A stretch of DNA of 64,000 nt from Pseudomonadota bacterium (lineage in GTDB: Bacteria; Pseudomonadota; Alphaproteobacteria; Rhizobiales; MH13), in the NCBI GenBank assembly GCA_039024915.1, contig JBCCPK010000005.1:310001-374000 (forward strand), read 5' to 3'. This document shows, in pieces, positions 18,900 through 29,930 of the stretch. The notes beneath the pieces were generated by a model that worked only from the letters and a program-made list of their open reading frames with translations, did no database searches and was not told where the DNA came from. The position numbers and the translations under genes are program-made. Each line of letters opens with the position of its first letter. Positions within the stretch are counted from its first letter, which is position 1.

Positions 18900-19342
18900 C
18901 CGCGCTCGTTCTTTGGGCTATCGAGAACAAAGTAGCTTGTGATCGAGGCCATCTGCTCAATCGTCCCCAGTACATCTGTATGCAGTCGCTTGTAAGCGGC
19001 AAGATCAGGCACTTCGACCAGCAAAATGTAGGCGACGGAGCCGGAGACGTTATGGCATTCTCGTACTTGCGGGATGGCCTGCATAGAACGCTCGAACGCA
19101 ATCAATGCATCTCGTGAGTGCCGCAGCAGATCGACCGCCACATAGACTTTCAAGCCACCATCGAGCTTTGACCGGTCAATGACGGCGCGGTAGCCGGAGA
19201 TTATGCCGGCGGCTTCAAGCGCTTGAACCCGCCTGAGGCAGGCCGATTGGGACAGGCCGACGCGTTCCGCCAGCGCCGCGTTGGATAGCCGCCCATCCGT
19301 TTCGAGCTGACGCAAGATTTCTCGATCTTTCTGGTCAGGCAT
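18896..19342 (-). CDS. Lrp/AsnC family transcriptional regulator
   Basis: One-domain-pair regulator of 148 residues: an N-terminal winged HTH (DREILRQLETDGRLSNAALAERVGLSQSACLRRVQALEAAGII) and a C-terminal RAM domain (VYVAVDLLRHSRDALIAFERSMQAIPQVRECHNVSGSVAYILLVEVPDLAAY) that senses amino acids as an oligomer. The ATG at 19342 begins MPDQKDREI, 15 codons inside the open frame. It is divergent from a LysE-type exporter gene, a very common arrangement in which the Lrp protein activates the exporter when its amino acid accumulates. Confidence 0.93.
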   Translation of the reverse strand: MPDQKDREILRQLETDGRLSNAALAERVGLSQSACLRRVQALEAAGIISGYRAVIDRSKLDGGLKVYVAVDLLRHSRDALIAFERSMQAIPQVRECHNVSGSVAYILLVEVPDLAAYKRLHTDVLGTIEQMASITSYFVLDSPKNERG

Positions 19343-19423
19343 TCGCAGATAATTGCACAAAGCAGATTCGCTTTGCAATCTTTGCAAGCACCTTGCGCTC
19401 TGTACGCGCTAAGCTGCCGCATC

Positions 19424-20035
19424 ATGTTTGAAGCCATTATCGCCTTGTTTGTCTTTGCTTTTGTCGGCGCCGGAACGCCGGGGCCGAACAACGTCATGCT
19501 GATGGCGTCGGGCATGAATTACGGGTTCCGGCGGTCGCTGTCGCATATCGCCGGCGTCGCCTATGGCTTACCCTTGATGATCATCGCGATCGGGCTTGGA
19601 CTGTCATCGGTGTTTGCCGCCCTGCCCTGGCTCGAACAAGCGCTGCGTATCGCTTGCGCTGTGTATCTTGTCTACCTCGCCTACAAGATCGCCACGGCAC
19701 GCCCAACGGTGACGGCCGATGGTCTTGAAGTAACCGGCAATCCGCTGACCTTCTGGCAGGCTGCTGCCTTCCAATGGGTCAATCCGAAGGCATGGGTCAT
19801 GGTGACCACAGCGCTGACCGTTTATGCGCTACCGCTTGATGGCGTGTGGCCCGCACTCGGCGCAGCGCTGGTGTTCGCTTGCGTTGGCACCGTGACGGCA
19901 ACCAGCTGGACGGCGCTCGGCGACCGGCTCCGTCTGTTCTTTGAAGATTCCGTACGCCTGCGCGCGTTCAATATTTGCGCTGCTGTCGTGCTGCTTTTGA
20001 CGCTTGTCCCGGTCTTCTGGCCCGGTCTCCTGTAG
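19424..20035 (+). CDS. LysE/RhtB family amino-acid exporter
   Basis: Inner-membrane exporter of 203 residues with about six transmembrane segments. Its N-terminal MFEAIIALFVFAFVGAGTPGPNNVMLMASGMNYGFRRSLSHIAGVAYG carries the LysE/RhtB TPGPN motif, and QWVNPKAWVMV is the conserved mid-protein motif. The ATG at 19424 was preferred to the frame start 51 bp earlier. The shared 81-bp region with the divergent Lrp gene is the expected control site. The exported amino acid cannot be read from sequence. It converges on gyrB with 17 bp between the two stops. Confidence 0.92.
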   Translation: MFEAIIALFVFAFVGAGTPGPNNVMLMASGMNYGFRRSLSHIAGVAYGLPLMIIAIGLGLSSVFAALPWLEQALRIACAVYLVYLAYKIATARPTVTADGLEVTGNPLTFWQAAAFQWVNPKAWVMVTTALTVYALPLDGVWPALGAALVFACVGTVTATSWTALGDRLRLFFEDSVRLRAFNICAAVVLLLTLVPVFWPGLL

Positions 20036-20052
20036 GTCGCTTTTCGGCCTGC

Positions 20053-22548
<2,496 letters not shown>

Positions 22549-22612
22549 TCAAGGGCCTCGGCTGGACCGCATCAGCGGTCGAGAATCATTTGGATTTTAT
22601 ACCACCAATCAC

Positions 22613-22634
22613 GGCAAAAAAGCGAAGCTTTTGC
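22613..22634 (-). terminator. Probable rho-independent terminator of the flavoprotein gene
   Basis: Read leftward, AAAAGC-TTC-GCTTTT forms a tight hairpin that runs straight into extra T residues. It lies 54 bp after the flavoprotein stop and upstream of gyrB on the same strand, so it would separate the two transcripts. The stem is short and AT-rich, hence moderate confidence. Confidence 0.45.
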
Positions 22635-22687
22635 GCGCTTTAGACCGATTGGCGCTGGATGAAATATGTGGGTATGGCCCCCCGATT

Positions 22688-23953
22688 TCACAAGCCGCCT
22701 TGGCTGCCAAGAAAGCGCGCCGCGGCTCTGCCTGCCCACTGGCCTGTCGCAAGGCAGCCTGTAATGAGATATCCGCCGGTCGGTGCCTCCCAGTCGAGCA
22801 TTTCCCCGGCGCAGAAAACTCCAGCTTTCGCGGTCAGCATCAGGTCTGCGTCGAGGGCGCTCCAGGCGACCCCTCCGGCAGTGGATATCGCCTCATCAAG
22901 TGGGCGGGGCCCCTTATGCTTCAACGGAACAGCTTTCAGGAGGGTCGCAAGAGCGTCGGGGTCACCGGGCAGGGGGCGGGCAAACTCAAGCAGGAGCGAG
23001 CGCTTCACCCCTTCGATGCGGACCGTCTTGCGCAGATAGTTCGCCATCGAGAGCTTCCCACGCGGGCGGGCAAGCCTTTTGCGAACCTGATCCAAGGTGA
23101 GATTGGGAAGCAAATCGATTGCGATGTGCGCACCTTTACGGGCGTCGCGCGCGATCGCGTAAATCGCGGACCCTTCAACACCGGTTTCGGTGATGACGAA
23201 CTCGCCTTGACGGCTGGGGGTTGGTGCGTCGCCCAGCCCTCCAGCAGTACAGAATAGCGCGACCGGTTTCACAGCCTTGCCGAAATGGGTGCGCATCTGA
23301 TCCGACCAAGGCACGTTGAAGCCCATATTGGCCGGCTCAAACGGCGTTAGTGAGACCCCCTCTCCTGTGAGCGCAGTCGACCACTTGCCATCCGAACCCA
23401 GCCGCCGCCAGCTTGCGCCGCCAAGGGCCAAGATGCATACTTGGTAAGCCAGCCTGTTCGTCCCTGTTGGCGTATCGAAGACAAGCGTCTGTCCATCAAA
23501 GCTAACCCATCGCCAGCGCGTGCGCAGGTCGAGCCCCTGGCTTTCGAGCCGGGCGATCCAAGCGCGTAACAAGGGTGACGCTTTCATCGCGCGCGGAAAA
23601 ACCATACCCGACGACCCTGTGAAGACCGGTTGGCGTAGGTCTTCGGCGAAGCGCTTGACCTCCCCCGGTCCCATATCGTCGAGCATCGGCGCCATGTGCT
23701 GCGCGGCGTCCCCATAAGCTTGAATAAAGGCCTCATCAGGCTCGTCTTTGGTGATGTTCAGCCCTGATTTACCGGCCATCAGGAACTTTCGACCGACCGT
23801 CGGCATCGCATCGCACAGGATGACAGCTGCCTCAGCGGCGTTACCACCCATGGTATTGAGCATTGCCTGTGCGGCCATCAGGCCGGCGGGACCGCCGCCA
23901 ATGATCACCGCCTTGGGCTTGGCGTGCCCTACAGTCTTGAGCGTTTCGGTCAT
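22688..23953 (-). CDS. HI0933/BaiN-type NAD(P)/FAD-dependent oxidoreductase
   Basis: Flavoprotein of 421 residues. The FAD Rossmann motif AVIIGGGPAGLMAAQAML lies at residues 15-32, followed by the family's GRKFLMAGKSGLNITKDEP, FTGSSGMVFPRAMKASPLLRAW and the C-terminal FCAGEMLDWEAPTGGYLITGCLATGQWAGRAAA (second FAD contact). This matches the HI0933-like family, in which the substrate is mostly unknown; the BaiN relatives act in bile-acid dehydroxylation. Start set at the ATG giving MTETLKTVGHAKPKAV. It follows the DUF5996 gene on the same strand by 44 bp. Confidence 0.88.
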   Translation of the reverse strand: MTETLKTVGHAKPKAVIIGGGPAGLMAAQAMLNTMGGNAAEAAVILCDAMPTVGRKFLMAGKSGLNITKDEPDEAFIQAYGDAAQHMAPMLDDMGPGEVKRFAEDLRQPVFTGSSGMVFPRAMKASPLLRAWIARLESQGLDLRTRWRWVSFDGQTLVFDTPTGTNRLAYQVCILALGGASWRRLGSDGKWSTALTGEGVSLTPFEPANMGFNVPWSDQMRTHFGKAVKPVALFCTAGGLGDAPTPSRQGEFVITETGVEGSAIYAIARDARKGAHIAIDLLPNLTLDQVRKRLARPRGKLSMANYLRKTVRIEGVKRSLLLEFARPLPGDPDALATLLKAVPLKHKGPRPLDEAISTAGGVAWSALDADLMLTAKAGVFCAGEMLDWEAPTGGYLITGCLATGQWAGRAAARFLGSQGGL

Positions 23954-23997
23954 GACGCCCGGTTTGCGATGGTCATAAGGCCGGGTTTCCCCGCCGG

Positions 23998-24903
23998 TCA
24001 GGCGTACCCATGAACGAGGCTTGGATGGTCCCATCCCGCCGTCCGGCAGCCGCCATCGTAGACGCTCTGCAAGAAGCCAAGCAGCGCCTCGCGCGGATCA
24101 TCAAGCTTCCGCAAATCGTCATAATCGAGAACCGCAAGCGCGCCGCCATTTCGGGTGATCCACCGTGCCGCATCCGGCATCAGAGGCGTTTCCATCAGGC
24201 CTGCAGGCTCGGGATAAGCGTAGCCGTAAAACGCGGGATGCGGATAAGCATCATCGCCAGGCCAAAAGCCCGTTGAGATGTTTTGGTGCGAATAGGCTTC
24301 GATATCGGACTGTCGACCACTTTCGAGCGGCGCAGCCTCGCCGGAAAAGCGCGTAGAGACGAGATCAAAGGAGTGCCAATAAAGCTGCACCGGGGTCTGT
24401 TTGCCGACAAAACGCGTCCGGTACACTTCGAAAACCGACCCGATCGCACACAAGGCGCGCCAGAACGTTGTCACCGCGTCGTGATCGTAAGCCCGATCCG
24501 CTGTGTCCTTGGCAAAGGGAACCGTCGACTTGTTGTCATAAGGCTTGGCGACGATCCTTACAGCAATACCGAGGGCATCCAGCGCTCCAAAAAGAGCCGT
24601 ATGAAACCCGGCGACGGATTTGCCTGGCACAGAAAAGCTCTCCCGGCCACCATCATTGGTGGTGATCTCAACCGTGTGATCGACCATATCGAAAAAGATC
24701 TCGAACGCGCGGTCACCGTACGGAATACGGTGGGTCGTCAGGCCTCTTGTGTCCGGATAAAGCGTAACATGCCACCAATGATTGAGCTTGGGATGGGCAG
24801 CCATGCGCACCTTGCCGATCATCTGCAAAAACAGGTGCAAGGTATCTTTCGTGTCGACCCACTGATCGTAGGGCAACGGCGGGAGCGACAGCGACGTGTT
24901 CAT
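23998..24903 (-). CDS. DUF5996 family protein
   Basis: Protein of 301 residues, matching DUF5996 by its opening LPPLPYDQWVDTKDTLHLFLQMIGKVRMAAHPKLNHWWHVTLYPDTRGLTT, the RFVGKQTPVQLYWHSFDLVSTRFSG centre and the late YSHQNISTGFWPGDD and PAFYGYAYPEPAG segments. Several His and Trp are conserved, but no function is assigned to the family. The ATG at 24903 was preferred; the 44 upstream codons of the frame look noncoding. It reads away from the AhpD-like gene. Confidence 0.85.
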   Translation of the reverse strand: MNTSLSLPPLPYDQWVDTKDTLHLFLQMIGKVRMAAHPKLNHWWHVTLYPDTRGLTTHRIPYGDRAFEIFFDMVDHTVEITTNDGGRESFSVPGKSVAGFHTALFGALDALGIAVRIVAKPYDNKSTVPFAKDTADRAYDHDAVTTFWRALCAIGSVFEVYRTRFVGKQTPVQLYWHSFDLVSTRFSGEAAPLESGRQSDIEAYSHQNISTGFWPGDDAYPHPAFYGYAYPEPAGLMETPLMPDAARWITRNGGALAVLDYDDLRKLDDPREALLGFLQSVYDGGCRTAGWDHPSLVHGYA

Positions 24904-25127
24904 GGGTGTACCCCGTGGATGGCTGTGGAGGTTGTCGGGTCGCCGGTATGGTGATGGTACAGTGGCTAACCGTGACCCGGAGATCGTTTTTAGACGCGCC
25001 CGGTGCAGCTTTGAAACTTGCGTGGGCGCCAGCAAACACTAAACGCCTACCTGTGGCGGCGCGCAAGCATCTGTCGCGCACTGCAACGACCGTCTGGCCC
25101 CTCAAGACACGGTTAGGAGATCTCATC

Positions 25128-25538
25128 ATGTCAACGGTACCCCTTGTGAGCGACGAAGACGCCAGCCCAGCAGCCCAGGCCGTCTTCGATGATATCCGTG
25201 AGACGCGCGGCACGCAGACCATCAACAATTTCTGGCGAGCACTTGCTCACAATCCCGCTGAGCTCGAGCGCGTATGGGCCGATGTGAAGCGCGTCATGGG
25301 GCCGGCCGAGCAAGAGGGCAGGCTTGATCCCCTCACTAAGGAGTTGATCTACATCGCCGTATCTGTGGCCAATGCGTGCACCTATTGCGCCCATTCGCAT
25401 ACCGCTGCTGCACGCCAGAAAGGCATGACTAATGAGCTTTATGCCGAATTGATGGAAATTGTTTCGCTTGCGGGACGGACCAATCATTTGGCCACAATGC
25501 TGCAGATTCCTGTCGACGACGCCTTTGATTGCAGCTGA
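25128..25538 (+). CDS. Carboxymuconolactone decarboxylase (AhpD-like) family protein
   Basis: Small alpha-helical peroxidase-type protein of 136 residues. The redox motif CTYCAHSH gives Cys84, Cys87 and His91, as in AhpD-like members that act as alkylhydroperoxidase partners. The ATG has GGAGA upstream. It sits alone on the plus strand between two leftward gene groups and its stop abuts the recF stop (25538/25539), so no terminator fits between the two convergent genes. Confidence 0.9.
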   Translation: MSTVPLVSDEDASPAAQAVFDDIRETRGTQTINNFWRALAHNPAELERVWADVKRVMGPAEQEGRLDPLTKELIYIAVSVANACTYCAHSHTAAARQKGMTNELYAELMEIVSLAGRTNHLATMLQIPVDDAFDCS

Positions 25539-26690
25539 CTAGCTATCCAATGCCGTGACGGTGCCGTCTTTCACAGCGAAGCGCTGAGAACGGTCGGGCA
25601 AATCATCGAACAAGGCGGCATCTGTACCGGTCATGAAGGTCTGGCCGCCAAGTTCTGCACACAGGGCGAACAGGGCCGCCCGTCGCCCTTGATCGAGATG
25701 CGCGGCAATCTCATCGAGAAGCAGAACCGCCGCCTGGTCAGTTTCCCGTTTGATGAGCTGCGCTTGTGCGAGAACAAGGCCGATCAGCAGTGCCTTTTGC
25801 TCGCCGGTCGAAGCGAGACGCGCTTCTATATCCTTCGGCCCATGCCGGACAAGAAGGTCGGCACGATGAGGTCCTTCCAAAGCCCGCCCGGCCGCGCGGT
25901 CTCGCTGTCGCCCCGAAGCTAGCCGCTGCGCGTAATCATCGGCTCCGTCAAAACCTTGAAGATCTATCAGTGCGTGCGGAAACGCAGAAACCTTTTCGCG
26001 GGCCTCGTTAATGGCATTCCTTAGAAGTGAAAGGGTTTTTTCACGAGCTTGGCTGATCGTCATTGCCGCCTCAGCCATCTGCGCCTCAACGCCATCAAAC
26101 CAGACCGGGTCGTGAACGCCGGTATCGAACAGCTTGTTGCGCGCCCGCATGGCAGCTTCGAACCGGTTGACCTGTTGGCCGTGGCGGGGGTGGAGCGCAA
26201 GCACCATACGGTCGAAGAATCTTCGCCGATCGGACGCACCACCGGCGAACAAACCGTCCATCGCGGGGGTGAGCCAGACGATTGACAAGCGCTCTAGAAG
26301 CGCTTCAGCGGACTTCACAGGAACCTTGTCGATACGGATGTCGCGCCCACTTGTGGCCGCGTCCTGGACACCCGTCCCAATCCCCACAGGATCGTCTGCC
26401 GGCTCAGCATCAAGAGGCCTCAGTTGAGCAGCGACGGCAAAACCTCGATCGCGACCATCGCGTTCGCCGCTACCGATCATATCGACGTATCGCGCCCGCC
26501 GCAGACCGCGACCGGGTGAGAGCAAACTCAGCGCTTCAAGTATGTTGGTCTTGCCTGCCCCGTTCGACCCCACAAAGGCGACCTGGCGGCCTTCGATCGC
26601 AAATGCTGTGTTCCTATGATTGCGGAAGTTGGTCAGGCTCAGGCGCACAATTTGCGGGCCGGCAAGGTGAGCAGTCTTTGCCTGCGTCAT
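25539..26690 (-). CDS. recF: DNA replication and repair protein RecF
   Basis: SMC-like ATPase that helps load RecA at single-strand gaps. The 383-residue product has RLSLTNFRNH, Walker A GSNGAGKT at residues 41-48, the ABC-type signature region STGEQKALLIGLVLAQA, and Walker B AVLLLDEIAAHLD followed by DQGRRAALFALC. It follows dnaN by 34 bp in the conserved dnaA-dnaN-recF order. The C-terminus is normal. Confidence 0.96.
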   Translation of the reverse strand: MTQAKTAHLAGPQIVRLSLTNFRNHRNTAFAIEGRQVAFVGSNGAGKTNILEALSLLSPGRGLRRARYVDMIGSGERDGRDRGFAVAAQLRPLDAEPADDPVGIGTGVQDAATSGRDIRIDKVPVKSAEALLERLSIVWLTPAMDGLFAGGASDRRRFFDRMVLALHPRHGQQVNRFEAAMRARNKLFDTGVHDPVWFDGVEAQMAEAAMTISQAREKTLSLLRNAINEAREKVSAFPHALIDLQGFDGADDYAQRLASGRQRDRAAGRALEGPHRADLLVRHGPKDIEARLASTGEQKALLIGLVLAQAQLIKRETDQAAVLLLDEIAAHLDQGRRAALFALCAELGGQTFMTGTDAALFDDLPDRSQRFAVKDGTVTALDS

Positions 26691-26724
26691 AACGGATCCG
26701 CAACGACATAGTGCAAAACGGCTC

Positions 26725-27840
26725 TTAGACCCGCATGGGCATCAGCACATACAGTGTGTCTGACCCATCGGAATCCTGGACCAGGGTTGGCGCGCCCGCA
26801 TCGGCAAGAAGAAACCGCGCATTGTCGGTCTCAAGCTGCCCCGCGATATCCATAAGGTAGCGGGCGTTGAAACCGATCTCGAGTGGGTCACCCTGATAGT
26901 CCACCATGAGTTCTTCGGTCGCCGAACCGGAGTCTGGGTTGATCACGGTAAGGGTTAGGCGCCCATCTGCCATCGCCAGCTTGACCGCGCGCCCGCGCTC
27001 GGAAGCGACCGTAGAAACGCGATCAACTGCGGACGAGAACGCAGGTCGATCAACGTCGAGCACCCTGTCGTTGGCCTGCGGAATGACGCGGGCATAGTCA
27101 GGGAAGGTGCCGTCGATCAGTTTGGATGTGACAACGATATCATCGAGGCTGACGCGGATCTTCGTTTCAGACAGCTCCACCGATGCTTCACCGTCGTGAC
27201 CCTCTAAAAGCTTGAGAAGTTCTCCGACGGTCTTTCGTGGAACAATGACACCTGGCATGTCAGCTGCCCCTTCCGGTGCCGTTGTCTCGCTTTTGGCCAG
27301 CCGGTGACCGTCGGTCGCAACCGCCCGCAACCGAAGGCCGCCGTCCCCATCGATGGCATGCATGTAGATACCATTGAGATAGTAGCGCGTTTCCTCCGTT
27401 GAGATCGCGAATTGCGTGCGCTCGATCAAACGGCGAAGATCACTGGAAGAGATCTGAAACACGTGTGAAAACGTGCCGGCCTCAAGGTTGGGGAAATCCG
27501 TTTTCGGCAAGGCCTGCAATTCAAAACGCGCCCGTCCAGCCTGGACCAGAAGCGCGGTCTCGCCACGCATATCGACCTCAACCTGTGCGCCGTCGGGTAG
27601 CTTACGAACGATGTCGTACAGCATGTGGGCGGGCACTGTTGTGGCCCCAGCTTGCTCGACCATGGCGGGCACGATCTCGGATGCTTCAAGATCAAGATCG
27701 GTTGCCTTCAGGCGCAGCGCACCATCGGCAGCATCCAGCAGCACGTTCGCAAGGATGGGGATGGTGTTGCGCCGTTCGACAACGCGATGGACGCGGCCAA
27801 GCGCGCGAAGGAAAGGCGTGCGATCAAGTGAGAACTTCAT
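26725..27840 (-). CDS. dnaN: DNA polymerase III beta sliding clamp
   Basis: Ring-shaped processivity clamp, 371 residues as expected for three beta domains. Marks include MKFSLDRTPFLRALGRVHRVVERRNTIPILANVLLDA, the second-domain ATDGHRLAKSET and the C-terminal NARYLMDIAGQLETDNARF and YVLMPMRV, the hydrophobic cleft that binds polymerase partners. Start set at the second ATG (MKFS) of the frame, the universal family start. It lies between dnaA (296 bp upstream) and recF. Confidence 0.97.
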   Translation of the reverse strand: MKFSLDRTPFLRALGRVHRVVERRNTIPILANVLLDAADGALRLKATDLDLEASEIVPAMVEQAGATTVPAHMLYDIVRKLPDGAQVEVDMRGETALLVQAGRARFELQALPKTDFPNLEAGTFSHVFQISSSDLRRLIERTQFAISTEETRYYLNGIYMHAIDGDGGLRLRAVATDGHRLAKSETTAPEGAADMPGVIVPRKTVGELLKLLEGHDGEASVELSETKIRVSLDDIVVTSKLIDGTFPDYARVIPQANDRVLDVDRPAFSSAVDRVSTVASERGRAVKLAMADGRLTLTVINPDSGSATEELMVDYQGDPLEIGFNARYLMDIAGQLETDNARFLLADAGAPTLVQDSDGSDTLYVLMPMRV

Positions 27841-28136
27841 AACCAAACCTACACAAAACGATCCGCAGCGCTGCAGTCGCCAGATAGCCCGCTCTCAGTA
27901 GAGCGGGCACGAACCAACAGCTTTGACGAAACAGCGTCGCCGATCATACTGACCTGAGCGGACCATATGTGCGGTCGATGGCCCGGTTTGGCAAGCCGTG
28001 CAGGCTTCAACCGGGTTGGTATGCACAGCTTGGGGCCAAACTGCCAGCAGCAGAGAGCCATGTCGCGTGCGATGCTCGGCGCCTCGCACGCGACGGTTTT
28101 GGTCTTGCCGGTTCGGTCCGGACAGGTCGGCCGTCG
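27841..28136. other. dnaA-dnaN spacer with two strong inverted repeats
   Basis: The 296-bp spacer contains no convincing gene. Two perfect inverted repeats stand out: 27887-27908 (9-bp arms GCCCGCTCT/AGAGCGGGC, 4-nt loop) about 50 bp before dnaN, and 28062-28094 (11-bp arms GTCGCGTGCGA/TCGCACGCGAC, 11-nt loop) about 45 bp after the dnaA stop. Neither is followed by a T run on the dnaA-coding strand, so they are not classic terminators. Confidence 0.6.
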
Positions 28137-29930
28137 TTAACTTTGGGAGAGAATTGCACTCTTAAGCGCTTCAATGGTCTTCTGAAGCGCCGGATCGGTT
28201 TCCAGTTCCCGTTCGATCTTTCTTACCGCGTGCAGCACGGTCGTATGATCACGACCACCAAAGCGCCGACCGATGTCAGGCAAAGAGCGGACTGTCATAA
28301 CCTTGGACAGATACATGGCAATCTGCCGTGGCCCAACGATCTGTTTGGTCCGACGATGGGACAGCAGATCGGTTTTCGTCAAACCGAACTGCAAGGCAGT
28401 CGCGCGCTGAATGTCTTCAATTTTGACGCGGGGTGCTTCTGCTGCTGACAGCAAGAAGCCGATCACCGACGCGACGGTGTGCTCCGTAACCGGGACATTG
28501 TTCAGCCCGATTTCAGCGATGATCCGGTTGAACGCGCCGTCCAGATCGCGCCCATTGGTGGTCACGAGGTCGGCGACCTTCGCGAGGACTGCGTCGGAAA
28601 CCTCGGCTTGCCCTCCTTCCGCTTTGTAGGCAGCGCGTCTACGTTCCAGAAGGGCAAGGCGCACAGTCCGGTCCATCGCGGCAATCTCAACGACAAGCCC
28701 TGAAGACAAGCGCGATTGCATGCGCACATCAATACTGTCCAAGGCCGCCGGAGCCCGGTCGGCAGCAACGATCAGGGTCTTACCGCTGTCAATCAGAGTA
28801 TTGATAACGTGACAGAATTCGCCTTGTATGGTCTGGCCGGAAAGGAACTGAATGTCATCCACGACAAGCACATCGATGGTGCTCAGCGCCTCCTTGTAGT
28901 CGACGGTTGCCTTTGTGCGCAGCGAGATCACGAAGTCGCGCATAAATTTTTCAGCCGTCAGATACAGCGTGCGGTGACCGCTTCCCGAGAGCTGATGCGC
29001 AATCGCCTGGCAAAGATGGGTCTTTCCAAGGCCTACGCCGCCCCGGACAAAAAGGAGTTTGCACCCAAGTACCGAGCGTTCATTGGAGATTTCAAGCGCT
29101 GCCCGATAGGCGAATTGGTTGCTCGCGCCAACCGCGAATGCGTCAAAGGTGTAGCGCGGATCAAGCGGCGTCCCTGACGCTGTCCCGGCGTCGCCCGTCA
29201 CCGAAACACCCGCACCGGAGCGGCTGGTCAGACTGGCCACAAGCTTTTGTGGATTACGAGACGTGTCGTCGTTTGAGCGAGCTGCCTGCAGACGATCGGC
29301 AGACCTGGGCGACTGGCGGGTCTGCGCCGTGTTTGTGCCAACCGGCGAGCGGTTCGTGTTGGCGGGGGCATGGGCAGCCGCCCGCAGATCCAAATCGTTG
29401 GTGGGGCCCAGGCTCGGTTTCTTCCGAACCCCGACGGTCCGCACAATGATGCTGATGCGTTCAACGGGGTCGCAGGGCTTTGTCCCGCCAGTCGAACCGT
29501 CTCGGTTTGACGATGCGCCCCTTGTGGAGCTCGATTGCTGGGTCGAGAGCGTCTTGTCGACCTCCAATAGACCGTCCCTCGCCGTCGCGGTCGCGGTCAC
29601 TCGATCGGCGTCCTGCTGATCTTCGGTCTCACGACCGGCAACGCCTTTACTCTTGGAGGATTTGTCTGACTTGTCGCCCGCAACGCCGCCAGCGCGGGTT
29701 TCCAGTGCCCACAGCTCCAGAAGCCGGTTGCCGAAATTGTGTTCGATCCAGTGTTTGAGGAACCGTGTCGCTACCGAAATGACAACATGGCCTTGCGAAC
29801 AGGACTCAAGCTTGGCGCTAGAAAACCAAGACGTATAGACGTCTTCACCCAATTCGGCGCGCAAACGGGTTTGCACGCGGTCCCAATGGTGCGTGTTGGG
29901 AACGAAAGCGGGATCAATTGGAGCAGTCAT
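28137..29930 (-). CDS. dnaA: Chromosomal replication initiator DnaA (long domain II)
   Basis: Initiator ATPase that opens oriC. The start at 29930 gives MTAPIDPAFVPNTHHWDRVQTRLRAELGEDVYTSWF, a normal domain I. Residues about 90-245 are a long, low-complexity, Ser/Thr/Arg-rich domain II. The AAA+ domain follows: YTFDAFAVGASNQFAY, Walker A GGVGLGKTHL near residue 300, Walker B VLVVDDIQFL. Domain IV carries the DnaA signature GGRDHTTVLHAVRKIE. At 597 residues it is about 80-130 longer than typical alphaproteobacterial DnaA, all of it in domain II. The same frame stays open another 324 bp upstream, but that part is not DnaA-like. Confidence 0.97.
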   Translation of the reverse strand: MTAPIDPAFVPNTHHWDRVQTRLRAELGEDVYTSWFSSAKLESCSQGHVVISVATRFLKHWIEHNFGNRLLELWALETRAGGVAGDKSDKSSKSKGVAGRETEDQQDADRVTATATARDGLLEVDKTLSTQQSSSTRGASSNRDGSTGGTKPCDPVERISIIVRTVGVRKKPSLGPTNDLDLRAAAHAPANTNRSPVGTNTAQTRQSPRSADRLQAARSNDDTSRNPQKLVASLTSRSGAGVSVTGDAGTASGTPLDPRYTFDAFAVGASNQFAYRAALEISNERSVLGCKLLFVRGGVGLGKTHLCQAIAHQLSGSGHRTLYLTAEKFMRDFVISLRTKATVDYKEALSTIDVLVVDDIQFLSGQTIQGEFCHVINTLIDSGKTLIVAADRAPAALDSIDVRMQSRLSSGLVVEIAAMDRTVRLALLERRRAAYKAEGGQAEVSDAVLAKVADLVTTNGRDLDGAFNRIIAEIGLNNVPVTEHTVASVIGFLLSAAEAPRVKIEDIQRATALQFGLTKTDLLSHRRTKQIVGPRQIAMYLSKVMTVRSLPDIGRRFGGRDHTTVLHAVRKIERELETDPALQKTIEALKSAILSQS

